A DNA stretch of 64,000 nt from Ceratorhiza oryzae-sativae (GCA_030998015.1 JARWMV010000252.1:1-64000), one strand, 5' to 3'; counted from the stretch's first letter, positions 11,507-23,489 are shown. Numbers and translations: made by a program. The notes: generated by a model from the letters alone, not told the origin.

Positions 11507-12613
11507 ATCTGGAAACCGAGGGCAGTGTGCGCTTGGTGGGGGCAATTGAATTTTGTTTCTGCGAAATAACGTGTCTGTTGATGCGGCCCGCTCACTCGGC
11601 CATCTTTGCTAACGTGTATGAGTTGTAAGCCCGAGACGTGAAGTACATTAGGAAAGGTTGGGCGCTAAGAGAGCTTCGCGGCCGAGGAAGCGGGCCGGTC
11701 GATATCCACCCACCTACCACCGTTCACAAACCCAGACGCCCATGGGTTTTTGGCTGTCTCGCATCTGAAACGATCGGACAAACAACCTGGGTGGCTAAAT
11801 ATGAAATTGTGCTAGATCGGCCGTAAGCCTCCGTCAAGCCCGCTGGCTGGAACCCCTTGGTGCGGATGGATTACAAAAGTAAATGTGCTGCAGAGGTGCC
11901 CTAGCTGCCATTTGTTCCTCAATGCCAGATGAGAATATCGCCCACCGAACGATCTTGCGAGCGGTGGCAGCTCTGCTCTCAAATTCATATTTGACTCGAA
12001 TGTGACTGACGTGAAAGCAAAGCCGATCCGTTTCGGTGTAGATGCTTTCCGACTCATCAGTGGATGAGAGTCGCGCAGAGTTAGCAAGAGTACGGGTACT
12101 TGTGACTGACGATCGCGTTTATCAATGTGGTCGTTGAAACCGTCCAATCAACCACGCCGACATTGTTTGGCTGATCACTGTTCTCTTTATTATTATTGCT
12201 TGCATGAAAAGGTATCTTAATCTTTTCGGGGGTGTCACATGTGTGGCGAGCTCAGATCCCGCAACGCGCGCACGACCCACCCGAGATTAGATACCTGCAT
12301 AAAAATGTTTTTTTTTTTTCGTTTCCGGATTTGGATCGCCGTGTGAAATTCTCGGTGTGTTGATGCAAGCGAGAGGTGATCCATGTGCCTGGATCTGAAG
12401 CACACGGTTTCACAAGTGTAGGACAAGAGCCAGGATTGGATAGCGTTGACGGGCTTGTAGCAGCTGAAACCTTGATCCAATACGAAAGATGTTCATTTCA
12501 GAGTGAAACAAATACAGAGGTCATGACATGAATCCAACTCGGAAACCTGCCAGCATCACGACAGATCGCGCTGAGGACAAAACTTGAAAAAAAAACAACA
12601 GGATCATGATGAT
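11507..12613. other. Intergenic between MoaC-like and FKBP genes
   Basis: Two convergent 3' ends with about 1.1 kb between them. ORFs here (for example 11812-12147 on minus) have no recognisable domain. A T-tract is at about 12307-12320. No RNA gene or repeat seen. Confidence 0.5.
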
Positions 12614-13207
12614 CTAGTTGATTCTCAAGAGCTCAACCTCGAACGTGAGGGTTGAATTGGGTGGAATGACTGGAGGGTACCCCCTGGCACCGTAGCCCTG
12701 GAGCGCGGGACTGATTAAAAGCTGGATTTTTACGCGAGAAACCACATACATAGTCGGGTGAAATCGTGAGGACTGCTTTCTCGCCCAACGAGAGTTGGGG
12801 AACGCCTACTGTCCAATGAGTGCCAAAGTCGGAGACCAATCAAAGCATGCCGCACCTTCGTCCCATCCTTTGATTACTTTCCCGACACCAATCGCGGTCT
12901 CGAACGGCTTGTTGCGATCACGGCTGCTGTCAAACTACGATCACAGGACTAAGGTGAGGCGTTTGGTAGAATCGATGGATCGCACCTTTGATCCGTCTGC
13001 GAGTGTACCGACATAGTGAATCTGGACCTTGTCTAACCAAGCGGGTATCAACAATGATTCGGCACGTGTGGCAAGCGCATCAGCGTACCGCCTTTCTTGG
13101 GGAACGTCTGCGGTGATGATAAGTCTGGATGAGCCCGTGCGAGCGGGAGACTGCGATCGACTTGCCTTGCCGTCGCCCGGGGTGATTCGCTTGATTTCAA
13201 CGCCCAT
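12614..13207 (-). CDS. FKBP12-type peptidyl-prolyl isomerase
   Basis: Cytosolic cis-trans prolyl isomerase and the FK506/rapamycin receptor. Minus-strand exons 13207-13166, 13107-13089, 13032-12986, 12934-12856, 12805-12750, 12697-12614 sum to 109 codons (108 aa), the exact family length. Seen motifs: [72 protein letters not shown] and FEVELL. The drug- and substrate-pocket Tyr, Phe, Asp, Val, Ile, Trp and Tyr positions are all kept. Exon 2 is only 19 nt. The first intron has a GC donor (GCAAGT) rather than GT, since only this splice gives the conserved DGKTFPK junction. Its ATG faces the start of the next gene at 13636, leaving a shared 430 bp promoter region. Confidence 0.95.
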
Positions 13208-13635
13208 GATGATCAATAAATCGTAGCTGAGAGGATGGTCGTAGGGGGCTGGAGAGAGCGTTGGAACGATTATATATGCTTTCCCCCGCGTTCGGATTTG
13301 TTACTGATGTTATCATCGAACGTGGCTGATGCGGCCATCCGATCAGGGGCTTTGGTCGTGTTTGGTGTGCCCGGGCCGAGCGGGCGCCTGGCAGGACCGA
13401 GCGCCGATCCCCGCAAAGTCCGGGTCGATGAGAGCAGCCGAAGCGATGCCCACGCATGTCCGAGATGGCCTGGCCCAGCAGCGTCGAGCCGGCCCATCAC
13501 AGCGAGCACAGCCCCCCCGCGGCCATCCCCCCGCACATGGCAACCGACTCCCAGTTCGCGAACTGCAGCGCCCGGTTATCTACCTCGGTCTGAGAGTCCT
13601 CCACCCGTCTTTTTCTTTGTTGTCTGGGCTAGAAC

Positions 13636-15148
13636 ATGTTGGGCGCTCTGGTCTGGGTGTTGTTCACTGTCGTGTCGTGCGCTCGTGCGGGCAACACCGA
13701 GTGCATGGGTCCTGCGCTTGATTGGTATACTCTGTCGGTAGGAGAGACACCGTGTGAGTTGCTTTCTCCCTGGGTACGGCGAGATACTGAATTGCCTGCA
13801 CAGGTAGAACATATGAGCGATTACGCCAAACATGCAACTCCAACTGTGAGCGTCGCACCATACCCGCTGGCTGGATCAACCATCTAAGTTTGGAACGCTA
13901 GATCAAGTCGGAAATTTTGTGGCCCACTCGCCAGGAGATCGGTGCAACGATCAAGTCTGTGAGTCGTGGCTGGATCAAGCAAAATAACGTAAACCGAGAA
14001 CCATGAATTGTAGCCGAGTGCTGTTGCAACAGCGTCGCGTTTGCGCTTTCCATGCTGTGCCAAAAGTGAGTTTTTACGTTGCAATGGGAAAATTGACCCA
14101 AATCTAATGACCTACAGTTGTCAATATGGACTCGGAACCAGCGTTGACAATGATCACGGGCTCGACACTCCGGCAAGTCCAAGTGACAGTCTCTCGTTCG
14201 GCACCATCTTATTTTTAGTGTTAGGTCAATTCCTACGGCGAGTATCTTTCGGGATGTCCATCACCAACAAATCAGAGGTATGGGGCCGGCCTTGGGCATG
14301 GCTTACCAAATCTAACAACGACGTTAGCCTTCCTACGGTCGCGCAAAAGGCAGCGTGCAACCAAGGCATCAATATCCCGAGTTATCTCTATGAGCTTTTC
14401 TGGCATGATGGTGCCTGGTAAGATATCGTGTCCGCACTCCAACCACATTTGATGCTGATTCAATCCGACTCAGGTTCTATGAATACACCAAGCAAACAGC
14501 CCAACTCCAAATATTGCGTGGACGAAATACGACTTTGTTCTGCACTGTCGCGAATGCAACAGAATCCGGAGATTCGAACTATTCACGGCGGTTGGAGATT
14601 GGTGCTATCATTGGGTATGTTGCGTGTGATAATCCATTTGCATGTTCTGATGATTTCATTAGTGGCGTGATTGGAGGACTTGCGCTAGTATTTGTCGCCT
14701 CTTTAACTATTTGGTATATTCGACGGCGTCTAGCGCGAGAATCTAACAAATCCGTCGAACCGAGGGAACCAGAACCGACAATGGTATTCGAGCCCTACAT
14801 CTATCAACCTCCTGCTCGGCACCGTGGTAGGCCTAATTCTTATTATATTACCCCGGTTTATGTGCTAAAGATCCGATAGATTCTAATACATCTTACGATA
14901 CTCCCACATCGTTGATCAGTTACACCTATCCCAGTTCAACTTCTAGTGGCATACAGCCGGGGGTTCCTTTTGTTCACCCACCCCCACCTCCTCCACTACG
15001 TCCCACGGTCGCCATCCCAACATGCCCACCTCCGATTAGGGAAGGGCTTGGATCGCCCGCGTTGAGCCCAGTCTCATCGATACACTCGGACGACTCGCTG
15101 CATATACCACGTTCCCAACCATCAAAGCCGCCACCGTTTTACCGGTGA
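13636..15148 (+). CDS. Single-pass membrane protein with Cys-rich ectodomain, tandem copy 1
   Basis: Function unknown. A signal peptide (MLGALVWVLFTVVSCARA) is followed by LDWYTLSVGETPC, TYERLRQTC, a CCCNSVAFALSMLC block, NQGINIPSYLYELFWHDG and a short Ser/Thr/Asn stretch. One transmembrane segment follows (GVIGGLALVFVASLTIWYI, about 14665-14720), then a basic stop-transfer RRR and a Pro/Ser-rich cytoplasmic tail with PPPPPPLRP that ends KPPPFYR. Exon boundaries follow those of the copies at 15520 and 18086; the intron at 14173-14224 uses a GC donor where the paralogues use GT. Predicted type I plasma-membrane protein, so sensing or adhesion is possible but not shown. Confidence 0.75.
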
Positions 15149-15519
15149 CATGTTTTAGAATCCGGTTGTATATGCGTGTACACGGATGTTTTCTCTCTCT
15201 TCCTGCTGTAATTATTCGTTCATGCGCGTTTGGAGCATGTAAATAACTTATTCGAGGCACACGCATGTGGATTGACGCAACAAAACTCACGCTAATGCGA
15301 TTCTTTTTTCATATGAACATAAAGTGGGCTGTTCGGCCACAGCCATCAACAACTGTTCGCGTGGTAACCGGCCATGTCGGGCTTCGTCAGCGCTAGTCTC
15401 CGCACTCCAGGACCAACCCAAGAACCCCCCAAGTGATCAAGTGGACCTGTTCGTGTGTCTTGCTTCCTGCCACCATTTTTACCCCCCCAAAGTTGGCTCT
15501 GTACTGCTGGTAGTATCGA

Positions 15520-17183
15520 ATGTCGACTGTGAGCGAGACGGGCAATACGACGTGCAAGACGACGTCGCTTGATTGGTATACCCAATCGGTTGGTGAAACG
15601 CCGTGTGAGTCTGGTTTGGGTTATATATCATCGGCAGGGTTTTGGACTGAGTGGGTTGGCGGTTGATATAGGCAGGACATATGAGCGGCTCCGTCAATCG
15701 TGTAATCCTCAATGTGGGTCCCGACGCCACATCTGCCATTCCCGTGTTCTAACGAAACGACGTGTCTAGACCGAGTCGGAAACTTTGGTCCGAACCCACC
15801 AGGCGATCAATGCGATGACCAAGTTTGTGAGTTCCACCCCCGCCCCCCTCTGTTTGCCGACGTCGCGTGGCGAGTGAAAGGCGGGACTGACTGCTTGATA
15901 GCCACATGTTGTTGTAATAGCGTCGCGTTTGCGCTTTCGATGTTGTGCGAAAAGTAGGGGGTTTGTTGATGTTGGAGTTGTATTTGGGATCTAACGTGTT
16001 GGTGTAGTTGTCAGTATGGTATTGGGAGTGGTGTCGCTGGCGATACTGGGTTCGATGCAGCGGTGAGTCGCGTGATGCTCCGAGTCCGGGCTGAGTATCT
16101 AAGTGAAAGGTTTGATATGTTAGCCTGGGACGTATCGGATATACTTGCGTACCTGTGGTGCAGGAACGAACCAGAGGTGGGTGTTTATTCGCTAACGGAA
16201 TAGGATAGCAGGCTCATTTCTTCTGTTTTCAGTCTCCCGAGAATCACTCAGACGGCAGCTTGCAACCAAGGCATCAACATTCCAAACTATCTCTACAGTC
16301 TGTTCTGGAACGATGGAGCTTGGTGAGCATGTTGCATCTTGATCCAAGAAAACGAATGGTGTCTTGAACTCCGCATGTGCAGGTTCTACGAATACACTCG
16401 AGGCGAAGCCGCTCTGCAAATACGAAGCGGACAAAACGTGACCACACTTTGCGATAGTCTCGTAACGAGCAAGACGTCGAGTGTTATTGCCAGCTCCACG
16501 TCCTTGTCCGGCTCGGCCTCGAGTTCGACCCCGGGCTCGAGCACAAAGCCAGAGGGCCAGACTTCCAGTCCGAACATTGGCGCGATAGCAGGGTGAGATA
16601 TGATGTCAAATGTGAAAATCGTCTTGTTCTGATGCGTGGATTGTTTTCTGCTTTTTGTAGTGGTGTTGTTGGGGGCATTGGGTTGTTGGTTATTGCTGCT
16701 CTGGTGTTTTGGTTTAGCAGACGTCGTCGATCGAGGAGAGTGTCTTTGGACCTCGCAGGGGACAAGGAACCTGATATGAGTTACACACCTTATATCCCTC
16801 CTCCTGCGCCGTATGCCCCGCCTGGACCCCCTTATCGTAAGTCGCTGCTCTCGATTTATTTAAACTCTATGCTAATCGTTTTCCTTGAAGCCAACGCAGC
16901 CTCGCATGGCCCGTCGAGCTCTAGCGGCTACACGTATACCGACGCATCTTCAGACGCCGTATCGAATTCCGCATACACCCACATACCCCAACCCCGTCCA
17001 ACCAAAGCAGGGATGATCACCAGAAGTCCACCGACCAGAGAAGAGATCCGGCCTTCACTGGCTGGACCAGTCTCGTCGGCCGGTTCGAGTGATCGGCACG
17101 AGGATTCGGAAGAGTTGAGTGCGGTGTACGGGTTGAGTCGGTCGACGTCCGGAAGGTTGCCGCCCACGTATCAGGAACGGTGA
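15520..17183 (+). CDS. Tandem copy 2 of the Cys-rich membrane protein; signal peptide appears lost
   Basis: Same architecture as the neighbours: GNTTCKTTSLDWYTQSVGETPC, TYERLRQSC, CCCNSVAFALSMLC, NQGINIPNYLYSLFWNDG, a Ser/Thr-rich stalk (about 16480-16590), one membrane span (GVVGGIGLLVIAALVFWF), RRRRSRR and a Pro-rich tail ending GRLPPTYQER. All downstream exons stay open. The 5' end is odd: the stretch aligning with the signal-peptide start of copy 1 reads AAG instead of ATG at 15490-15492 and has TAG at 15511-15513. The first in-frame ATG (15520) would give a protein without a signal peptide. Either the copy has lost secretion and is becoming a pseudogene, or an upstream exon supplies a new leader that I could not identify. 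Confidence 0.6.
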
Positions 17184-18085
17184 GTTGGGGGAGGTTGTCG
17201 AGTGAGAGATTTTTTTTTTTGTTTTTGGTTTGGGGTAGTTTGTATATTTTTCGTGTTATGTTTCGAATGGATTTGGATATCGTGTGCTGTCTTTGGCGCA
17301 TACAATGCCTCACTGGTCCCATTAGTCACGGTATCTCCCCCACCCTGGTATCGAAAAAATGCAAAGAAGTAGGTGAGTATTTATGTACCAACTCACGTAG
17401 TAATTGAGTATACTGTAGTATGAGACGCTAAATTGTATACGAAATTGGCTACATTGTGGCGTGCTTCAATCGAAACCATGTCATTCGGGATGGAATGAAA
17501 CCATCGCGTCAGACCTCTGGCGTTCTGTCAGATTTGGAAATTCTTGCTGAGACTAGATCGACGTCTCTGGGTAGACCACAAGCCTACGTGTCCATCATCT
17601 CACTAGAATCGGGCACCCGAAGGACGAGCATCTGAGGGGCATGATTATTGTTTCACATTGAGTTAATGCGCAGTTTGAAAATGCTCTAGCCTTGTCTCGC
17701 ATCTCGCCGCTCCCAGACCTGTTCCCTCCCGATAACGCTGAATGGTAACGTATCAATGTAGACCACTAAAGAAGCGACTTGATCACTGATCGGCCATCTC
17801 AGACTATATCGTCGTTGCGTGGCCTCGTGCTGCCTGTACGTTCGATATGCACCTAACGACGATCAAAGTCGAACGAGCGGCAACGGAGTTTTTGAATGGG
17901 TAGACAAAGCAGCTGCGGCAAGGGCAAGCTGACGAAGCTCGCGGTTGGCGATGTGATGCTCAGCCACGAGGCCCGTGGCTGTACGCGACCGAGACAACGC
18001 AGGCTCGGGCCTCTCGGTCGTTGCGGCTCCTATATATTTCGTGTTTGGTGCTCGAATGTGATCCTTTCTCTCCACCACACTTCGG
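17184..18085. other. Intergenic between tandem membrane-protein copies 2 and 3
   Basis: About 0.9 kb with no supported gene; a T-rich run at about 17211-17220 directly follows copy 2. No fourth copy was seen in either strand here. Confidence 0.5.
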
Positions 18086-19717
18086 ATGATGTTGGGTTTC
18101 GTAGCTCTGCTGTTGTCGGCCGCTGCAGCGGGTGTACGTGCTCAAGGAAACACGACTTGCAAAACCAACTCCCTTGATTGGTATTCCCAATCGGTGGGAG
18201 AGACGCCATGTATGTCCGTTTTTGTGTGAGTCATATTCGCGTGCTGATAAAAGGGATAGGCAGGACGTATGAGCGGTTACGCCAAAGCTGCGACAGTCGT
18301 TGTGAGCTACATTTTGCCGAACAATGGGTTCGAATACAGCGCTAATAAAACCCTTGGCAGATCGGGTTGGAAACTTTCCTCTCGCCATTCCTCCAGATGT
18401 GTGCAATTCCCAGCTGTGTAAGCCATGAATTGGTTTATTCCGAATTTTCAATTCACTTGAGCGACTTTTCTGTAGCTGCATGCTGTTGTAACAGTATTGC
18501 GTGGGCTCTCTCCATGTTATGCCTCAAGTGAGCTTATTAGAAAATATTTCCGGGAACCTATCAATGTAATATTGAACTAGTTGTCAATGGGGTTATGGAA
18601 GCGGAGTTGGCGGAGATACGGGAATTGACGTTTTACAAGTAAGGAATGCATATCTCTTTGTGGTTCATGTGCTGATACAATTGCGAGGATAGCAGGGCGG
18701 GTACCAAGCCTACCAGGCTGGTTGTTCGCCCGTCTCAAACCAGAGGTGCGTACCCCAGTTTCACGGGCCTTTCCATTCTAGAAATAACCAAATGCACCAG
18801 GCTCTCAAATGATACCCAAGAGGCGGTTTGCAAACAAAACATCAACATTCCAAACTACCTGTATACCCTATTCTGGGGCGATGGAACATGGTGAGTAACT
18901 CGGTAGTGTATTATGTGGATAGGTCTGGTAACAATACCACATGTCACAGGTTCTACGAATATACCCGACAAACGGCATCACTACAGATTCAAAGTGGACA
19001 AAATGGAAGTCATTGTGCTGCTCCGCCCACGAGCTCTATGATTTCAGCCACTGGATTTACCAAACCCACCTCGACAAATGTTATCCCATCAAACATAAGT
19101 TTCAATCAAGACAAGTCATCAGGCACGAATATCGGGGCCATAGTGGGGTATAAAAAATGTCTTTTAATAGGTTATTGGCGCTCTGCTAACGAGCAATGAT
19201 TGGTAGGGGTGCCATTGGGGGTCTTGGACTACTCGCAGTCGCTGTATTGCTCTTTTGGCTCATAAGGCGACGTCACTCCAATCAGATTATTGACTTGACA
19301 GACGACGAGCGACCGCAGCCTCAGGAAATGGCCTTTGAGCCTTACATTGACCGCCCAGCTACTGCATCATCAGGTATCTCTGGTGTGTCCTGTGTAAACC
19401 CCGCCGACTTATGATGTATTCATCTTATTTATATTCCAGCGGGATATCAACCAAGCGTTGCACACGGCTCATCCACGAGTTACTCCCATCCAAATACCTC
19501 TTCCGACGGCCACCTTGCCGCTTACGTACCTCCCCGAACGGCTGGCAAAGCGGGCATGCTCGCAAGTAGTCCACCAAACCGGGATGAGACACCTTTGATG
19601 TCGGATGTGGGCTCGTCCGTGAGTGAACGACACGAAGACTCGGCCGAGTTGACACAGGCCATGGGGCTTGGGCGCTCCAACTCGGGACGCTTACCCCCAT
19701 CGTATCAGGAGCACTAG
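18086..19717 (+). CDS. Tandem copy 3 of the Cys-rich membrane protein
   Basis: Starts MMLGFVALLLSAAAAGVRA, a clear signal peptide. Then GNTTCKTNSLDWYSQSVGETPC, TYERLRQSC, CCCNSIAWALSMLC, a GYGSGVGGDTGIDV stretch, NINIPNYLYTLFWGDGTW and FYEYTRQTASLQIQSGQ. A Ser/Thr/Asn stalk and a transmembrane helix (GAIGGLGLLAVAVLLFWLI, about 19205-19262) with an RRR stop follow. The cytoplasmic tail ends GRLPPSYQEH before TAG at 19715. It is fully open with the shared exon pattern and is the best intact model for the family. The LPPxYxE tail resembles PPxY motifs bound by WW-domain ubiquitin ligases (family knowledge); binding here is inference. The protein family itself I do not recognise. Confidence 0.78.
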
Positions 19718-21128
19718 TGAGCGGGGCCTCGTATACGGCAATTCTGGTTTGGAAAATTTTAGATGTTGCTATTGCGGAGTCGAGTCGATTTTCTGGAAAC
19801 AGAATGGTTGTTGGCTTTAATTTATGATGTATACGTATATCTGTTCAAATGTGATACTCATTCCATTTTATAGAATTTGGATACTGATCCGCCGTTCACA
19901 GGATCGGGCTTGGCCGAATATAAAGAGCTAGACTCTACCGCATTAGCCTGATGAACGGGTTGATAACTCTGTCATCGCTGAACTAGATAGGCGAATAAAT
20001 GAAATGTTCCACTGATGAACTAAGCGCATAGGAAATAGTACTCCGTAAGAAGCAGGTTTCATATAACCTACGGCTACGCGCTGACGGTATCGTAAATGGC
20101 AAACCAGTTGGTAAACAGCTGGCGACCTTAGTGAAATTATTTGCATAATCATATATACCAATATTCAAGTTTGGGCATCTACTGGCGATGCTCTTGATAT
20201 CGCACTGCAGTGGCCATGGTAGGAACGTAGGTTTGGGTGGCCCTGGAGTTATTCGGAGTATCAATAAGCATATCAGTAAGGCGTTTGGGTGATAACAACA
20301 CTCCATCTGTTGCCCCCGCCTCAGATACATCTTGCCTTCTGGACGCCACGCCTTCGTCGCCCTTGCATTCGAGGTCAAAATTGTTGTTGAATGGGCAATG
20401 AATACCACAGGGGGCCTTGTGTCAACAACGGAAGCGCCGGCGCAAGCAGGTTGCAGTACTTTCGAGTGTCCCGAGAGATGACCAATCGAACAGCGGGGCG
20501 AATGCGGGCCTTATTCTTGTACACACAAGGTGGAGCAGATTGTTTGAAATGGGAGCCGGAACTGGCGACAAAAGTACGATATGAAACTCTTCGCTAGACC
20601 GCCTAGGTGTCTCGGAATAGAACATACGAATCGATCCGTCGAGCGACGAAATCACCAATCTTCACCAATCTGAAAATCCGATGTAAATTCAAGAACATCT
20701 AAGAGACGACTGACGAGAGATGGGGGAAGAGTCTTTTAGAGACGATTTCTCGTATAAACCAACGCATATATGTGGGGTATAGCAGGGATAGTGGATGCGC
20801 GAGCACATCCTTGTGGGTTCGACCAGGCACGAGGTAGATTGAAAAAATAAGCAGTCACGAGCGACCAGGGGTGATAGGAGAATGGAGATGAACAGGAACT
20901 CCTGCCAGCAACAGTTCGTTCCCTCATCCTGGTCCATGGCCTATCTCCAAGCGAAGCCACAGGAACACATCATTTGTCCTCGATCGCACTTTGAGACTCT
21001 CACCTCGTATTTTAATTCGCGGTACAATCTTTTCTCCTCTTTCATACCTAAATCGTGTATATACTGTAATCCTTTGGCGCATACAGCCAATGTTAGTTGT
21101 TTGTATGCTCACCACATTGAAGCACAAC
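19718..21128. other. Intergenic, no gene recognised
   Basis: Only short ORFs without domains. No repeat seen. It borders the transposase remnant at 21129. Confidence 0.45.
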
Positions 21129-21545
21129 ATGTCTGCTGGTCGACAACAACTCACGTATACCCAGAAACTTGAGGTTATTGGGCCGTACAAACAACACCAT
21201 GGCAAGATGTCTATGGATGAGCTTATGCTCTTACCCCGTTGCAAAGGGTTTGCCACGATCTGCGAGCAACTGAGAGGCAGAACTTATGATTGAATAAAAT
21301 GCTCATCCCCCTGAGGGCGAAGAAAATGGCTGATGGAATTGGCATACCTCGCATTGGACAGATCAAGCTCTCTGACAGCTGGTTCAGTCGCTTCAAGCAG
21401 CGGTGGTGCTTGAAGCACTATGTCTTTCAAGGCAGGGCAGTGTCAGCTCATAGCTGGGGTGGTCTCCCGGTTTATCACCCTCCTCCAATCAGCCACCGCT
21501 GTGGTCAACGATGGCACTGACATCACAATCAAGGCTGAATATCTT
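21129..21545 (+). pseudogene. Remnant of a pogo/CENP-B-type (Tc5 HTH) transposase
   Basis: Two out-of-frame fragments resemble the DNA-binding half of pogo-like transposases. The first is MSAGRQQLTYTQKLEVIGPY (21129 onward), a CENP-B N-terminal HTH start. The second, about 21340-21450, reads IKLSDSWFSRFKQR and LKHY, the classical second HTH ending. A stop (about 21292) and a frame change separate them, and no DDE catalytic domain follows. Terminal repeats were not found, so this is a decayed piece. Confidence 0.55.
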
Positions 21546-22679
21546 CGCTCTGTTCCTTCTATTTATATTACATCATTTTGAAGGTGTTGCGCCCCTCATC
21601 ACTCCCAAATTTCCGGATGCTGGATGCTGGTTTGGCTAGGGATGGAATGACGAGTCTTTCTCGTGTGTCCCGCCTGATAGCCGTTACTACTTGGCTTTTA
21701 CAAAGGCAACTGGATGATTAATGAAGGCAGTGCTTAAAGTACCTTGTCGAGTCGACGATTTTTGTATTATAGACTGGAGGTAGTGAGACAACGTAGGAAT
21801 ATTCTCGTTGAGCTTCATTCTGGTAAAGATCGTAATAATTATGTCTCTTTGGTTTGTGAGACTTATCGCTGAAATTAGGTCATTCGGTCGACCCTCATAG
21901 CAATCAAGCCTGTACACCTGGGCTGATAGACACGAGTCTGTGCATGGAACTACGAGATTGTTGATTATTGTCATGTCATATAGGGCATAGTCCCCGTATG
22001 AAGTCCGTGATGGCACATCGCCGTTTCGAGTTACCACCCCCGGATCACGAGGCGCTGCGAGGAGAAATAGTTACTCGACCGGTGTTCATGAAGGATCAGA
22101 ACATCATGGCTCCTTTTTTAGGGCGCCTTGTCGGACTCCAAGCTCCGGCTGATTGTTCTCGCTCGGAGCCAAGTTCACCCGTTTCGTTGACAATGACAGA
22201 GCACGGAAAACATGCTAGCTCCGTAATTTGAACATATAGGAATTATTTTCTTCAGTATACAAGTGTTCAGCCCAAGCGGAGTTATGGTTACAGTTCGGCA
22301 GTGTTGTAGTTGATTCAATCCAGGTTCATCTATTTGCCCTTATGGAATCTGGCCTATAAGGTAGCACCTGAGGGAGTTTTCTTATGGGTCGAGATAGGTT
22401 TAGCGTAGGGAATCGCGTAGAATGAATGCCCTGCACGACATCAAACCAATTAACGCGGGGCCTTTCGGGGGCAAAGTATCCGGCCACTGTATCTCGATTC
22501 GCATACTAGATATCAATCAAATGCTTAACTTGCTTAACTCGGAAATACACACGTCCCCTGTGAAGCACGGCTACATTAATGGGCGCTTTGCGGTTTCGCC
22601 CGATCCGGATGCATGCCCGCTTTTGCGCTAACTAACGACTTTTGTTAGTCGGGGTGGGTGCATAGCATCGGGGTTCTGT
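21546..22679. other. Intergenic, no gene recognised
   Basis: ORFs such as 21687-22037 (minus) and 22422-22631 (plus) show no domain and no intron-linked partner. Could include further decayed transposon sequence from the element at 21129. Confidence 0.4.
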
Positions 22680-22684
22680 ATGCA

Positions 22685-22691
22685 TATAAAA
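22685..22691 (+). promoter_or_regulatory. TATA box of clitocypin-like copy 3
   Basis: TATAAAA about 90-95 bases upstream of the ATG at 22780, a spacing like that of copy 2. Confidence 0.5.
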
Positions 22692-22779
22692 GCCACCTGC
22701 CAGGAGAACGTGTCAAGCGGTCCAATTTCTTGATTTAATTTCTCGTGCTATACTCCTACTACGGTTCTTACTAGCATTC

Positions 22780-23489
22780 ATGACTTTTCCAATTGGGAAA
22801 AAATGCAGGTTGCGCTTCTTGCCCCTCCCTGAAGTTATCCCACCGGACTTCAACCCTAGTGTTGGTGGAGAATACGTCTCTGGTGTACAAGGTGTTGGCA
22901 AACCTATCGTGGTTGCCGCTGACGTCCCGCCAATCCGCGATTCTCTAACCGTCAGTATTTAAATGGCGGCAAAAACGTGCTTACTTAATATGATACCACG
23001 AACAGTGGATGTTTACACCAGCTGATCAGGAAGACATTCAAGCTGACGGGCGGCAGTGGTATCATATTCTGTTTGCGCCCCCTGGTCCACACCTTCCAGA
23101 GAATAGGGCAGGATTCAGGAACGAATTCGATGTGATCCCGCAACTGCCCGTCGAATTGGCTAACGGGACCAGCATTTATTCCGTAGATGTTAAGGGTTAT
23201 ACGGTCAATGGTGATGTTGTCGTCACGTGAGTGAGAGAAACCCCAATTATGGCATATCACTCTGATGGCATTATTTACTCTATCTGATAGTATCCACCCT
23301 CATGGTTTCATGGGGGAGGCTGTGGTTGATTATGTTGGAGTCTCCGAAAAAAACACGGTAAATCAAGCAAAATATGTCATGCATACATGGTCTGACGCCC
23401 AGGTTGACATTCTAAAGCTGGAGATCCATCGTATTCGTTTCAGCCCAGGCGGGGCGGGTCTGCCAGGATGGCTTATCACTCACGTGTAG
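22780..23489 (+). CDS. Clitocypin-like protease inhibitor, copy 3
   Basis: Exons 22780-22950, 23006-23226, 23291-23357 and 23403-23489 give 181 codons plus stop. Intron positions match copies 1 and 2. Landmarks: KKCRLRFLPLPEV, VGGEYVSGVQGVGKP, a Trp as first residue of exon 2, then VTIHPHG across the second intron (R/H-P in all copies), YVGVSEKNT and a terminal GLPGWLI. It is more divergent in the middle, where copies 1 and 2 share GFxHASE. No signal peptide. Predicted intracellular cysteine-protease inhibitor of the I48 type by relation to copy 2; the target is unknown. Located about 15 kb from the other two copies and on the opposite strand. Confidence 0.7.

Noticed and set aside
13235..13741. 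GC-rich ORFs between FKBP12 and the membrane-protein trio
   Set aside because: Several overlapping frames on both strands, low complexity, no conserved motif; the region fits a shared promoter.
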